A stretch of 6,513 nt of DNA, taken from NCBI GenBank assembly GCA_019348335.1, contig JAHWJR010000009.1, forward strand, positions 1 to 6,513. The letters run 5' to 3'. Shown in pieces: positions 5,892 to 6,513 of the stretch. The position numbers and the translations under genes are program-made. The stretch comes from Actinomycetota bacterium. GTDB taxonomy: Bacteria > Actinomycetota > Acidimicrobiia > Acidimicrobiales > CADCSY01. The number at the start of each line of letters is the position of its first letter. Position 1 is the stretch's first letter. Under the pieces are notes generated by a model that saw only the letters and a program-made list of their open reading frames with translations, had not been told where the DNA came from and searched no databases.

Positions 5892-5893
5892 TT

Positions 5894-6475
5894 TCAACGG
5901 CGCGCCGGCGGCGGCGAGGTGCCGGGTGGGTCCGGTGGTGGAGGCGGGAACGACGGTCGTCCGCTCGGGCCGCCCCCCGCCGCCGGATCGCCGCCAGATC
6001 GCGTCCGCTGCAGCTCGTAGTACGCCCAGTAAGGACCGGTGACGGCGACCAGCAGTCCTCCCAGGTCGTAGAACAGGCTCCCGACCTTGGGCATGGGGCT
6101 GACCAGATACTCCTGGCCCCCGAGGTGGGCCACCAGCCGGAGGAACACGAACAACGCCAGCGCCGTCCCGACCACCGTGGCCGACGCCAGCACCGTCCGC
6201 GCCATCGGCGGGGCGCCTCCGGCGCCCCGCTCGACCAGGCGGGCCAGCAGCACGGCGACGGGCACCAGCAGGAGGACGGGGACCTCGAGCAGGCGGGTGC
6301 CGATCTGCACGCGATCGAGGAAGCCGAAGTGGACGAAGTTGAAGTCCTCCGGGGAGATGGTCGGCATGGTCACCAGCACGGCGAGGAGCGTCAGGGCGGC
6401 GGCGGCGACGAGGGCGAGCGCGACCAGCAGGCGCGGTGGGGTCTCTCCCAGGCCAGTCGAACGCGAAGTGCTCAC
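5894..6475 (-). CDS. Hypothetical four-helix membrane protein with proline-rich tail
   Basis: I do not recognise a family. With the GTG at 6475 the product has 193 residues. It shows four hydrophobic segments at about 15-37, 61-82, 94-115 and 133-153, so it is probably an integral inner-membrane protein. A loop of about 25 residues between the first two contains PTISPEDFNFVHFGF. The last 30 residues are Gly/Pro-rich with a PPPPP run and are likely disordered. GTG at 6475-6473 is preferred because GAGG (6487-6484) lies 8 bases upstream. A GTG at 6493 has no such site, and the frame stays open to the right edge, so a longer protein cannot be excluded. It is on the same strand as rplM, 72 bases before it. 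Nothing in the sequence links it to ribosomes or to the amino-sugar pathway. Confidence 0.72.
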   Translation of the reverse strand: MSTSRSTGLGETPPRLLVALALVAAAALTLLAVLVTMPTISPEDFNFVHFGFLDRVQIGTRLLEVPVLLLVPVAVLLARLVERGAGGAPPMARTVLASATVVGTALALFVFLRLVAHLGGQEYLVSPMPKVGSLFYDLGGLLVAVTGPYWAYYELQRTRSGGDPAAGGGPSGRPSFPPPPPDPPGTSPPPARR

Positions 6476-6513
6476 CGCGACAGCCTCGCGCACACGGTCA
6501 CCCGTAGCGGACC

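Overview
The window comes from a high-GC bacterial chromosome and reads as part of one conserved housekeeping block. Every convincing gene lies on the minus strand, so transcription runs from high to low coordinates. The order rplM, rpsI, glmM, glmS, acpS is typical of Actinomycetota. The strong GC bias, GTG and TTG starts, and Ala/Arg/Pro-rich proteins also fit that phylum. An Acidimicrobiia-like lineage is my guess, not something the sequence proves.

Layout in transcription order: an unrecognised four-helix membrane protein with a proline-rich tail (about 6475 to 5894); a 72-base gap holding a candidate promoter and the rplM ribosome binding site; ribosomal protein L13 (5821-5348); ribosomal protein S9 (5345-4950); phosphoglucosamine mutase GlmM (4948-3596, TTG start); a 35-base gap with a G-run motif on the template strand; a giant GlmS-type glucosamine-6-phosphate synthase (3560-135); an 82-base gap nearly filled by a very strong hairpin; and the first 17 codons of holo-ACP synthase (acpS, from 52 off the left edge). 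No stretch over 300 bases lacks a gene.

GlmS makes glucosamine-6-phosphate from fructose-6-phosphate and glutamine. GlmM converts it to glucosamine-1-phosphate, the precursor of UDP-GlcNAc for peptidoglycan. AcpS activates acyl carrier protein for lipid synthesis. The run therefore couples ribosome assembly with envelope precursor supply.

The most unusual item is GlmS. At 1141 residues it is nearly twice the usual length (about 610). The catalytic residues remain recognisable, but a helical block of roughly 150 residues is inserted directly behind the N-terminal catalytic cysteine. A second block lies inside the amidotransferase domain. The normally C-terminal catalytic tail (AKTVTV) is internal, followed by about 195 residues I cannot assign. 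The second item is the 21-base-pair hairpin between glmS and acpS, whose base touches the acpS Shine-Dalgarno sequence.
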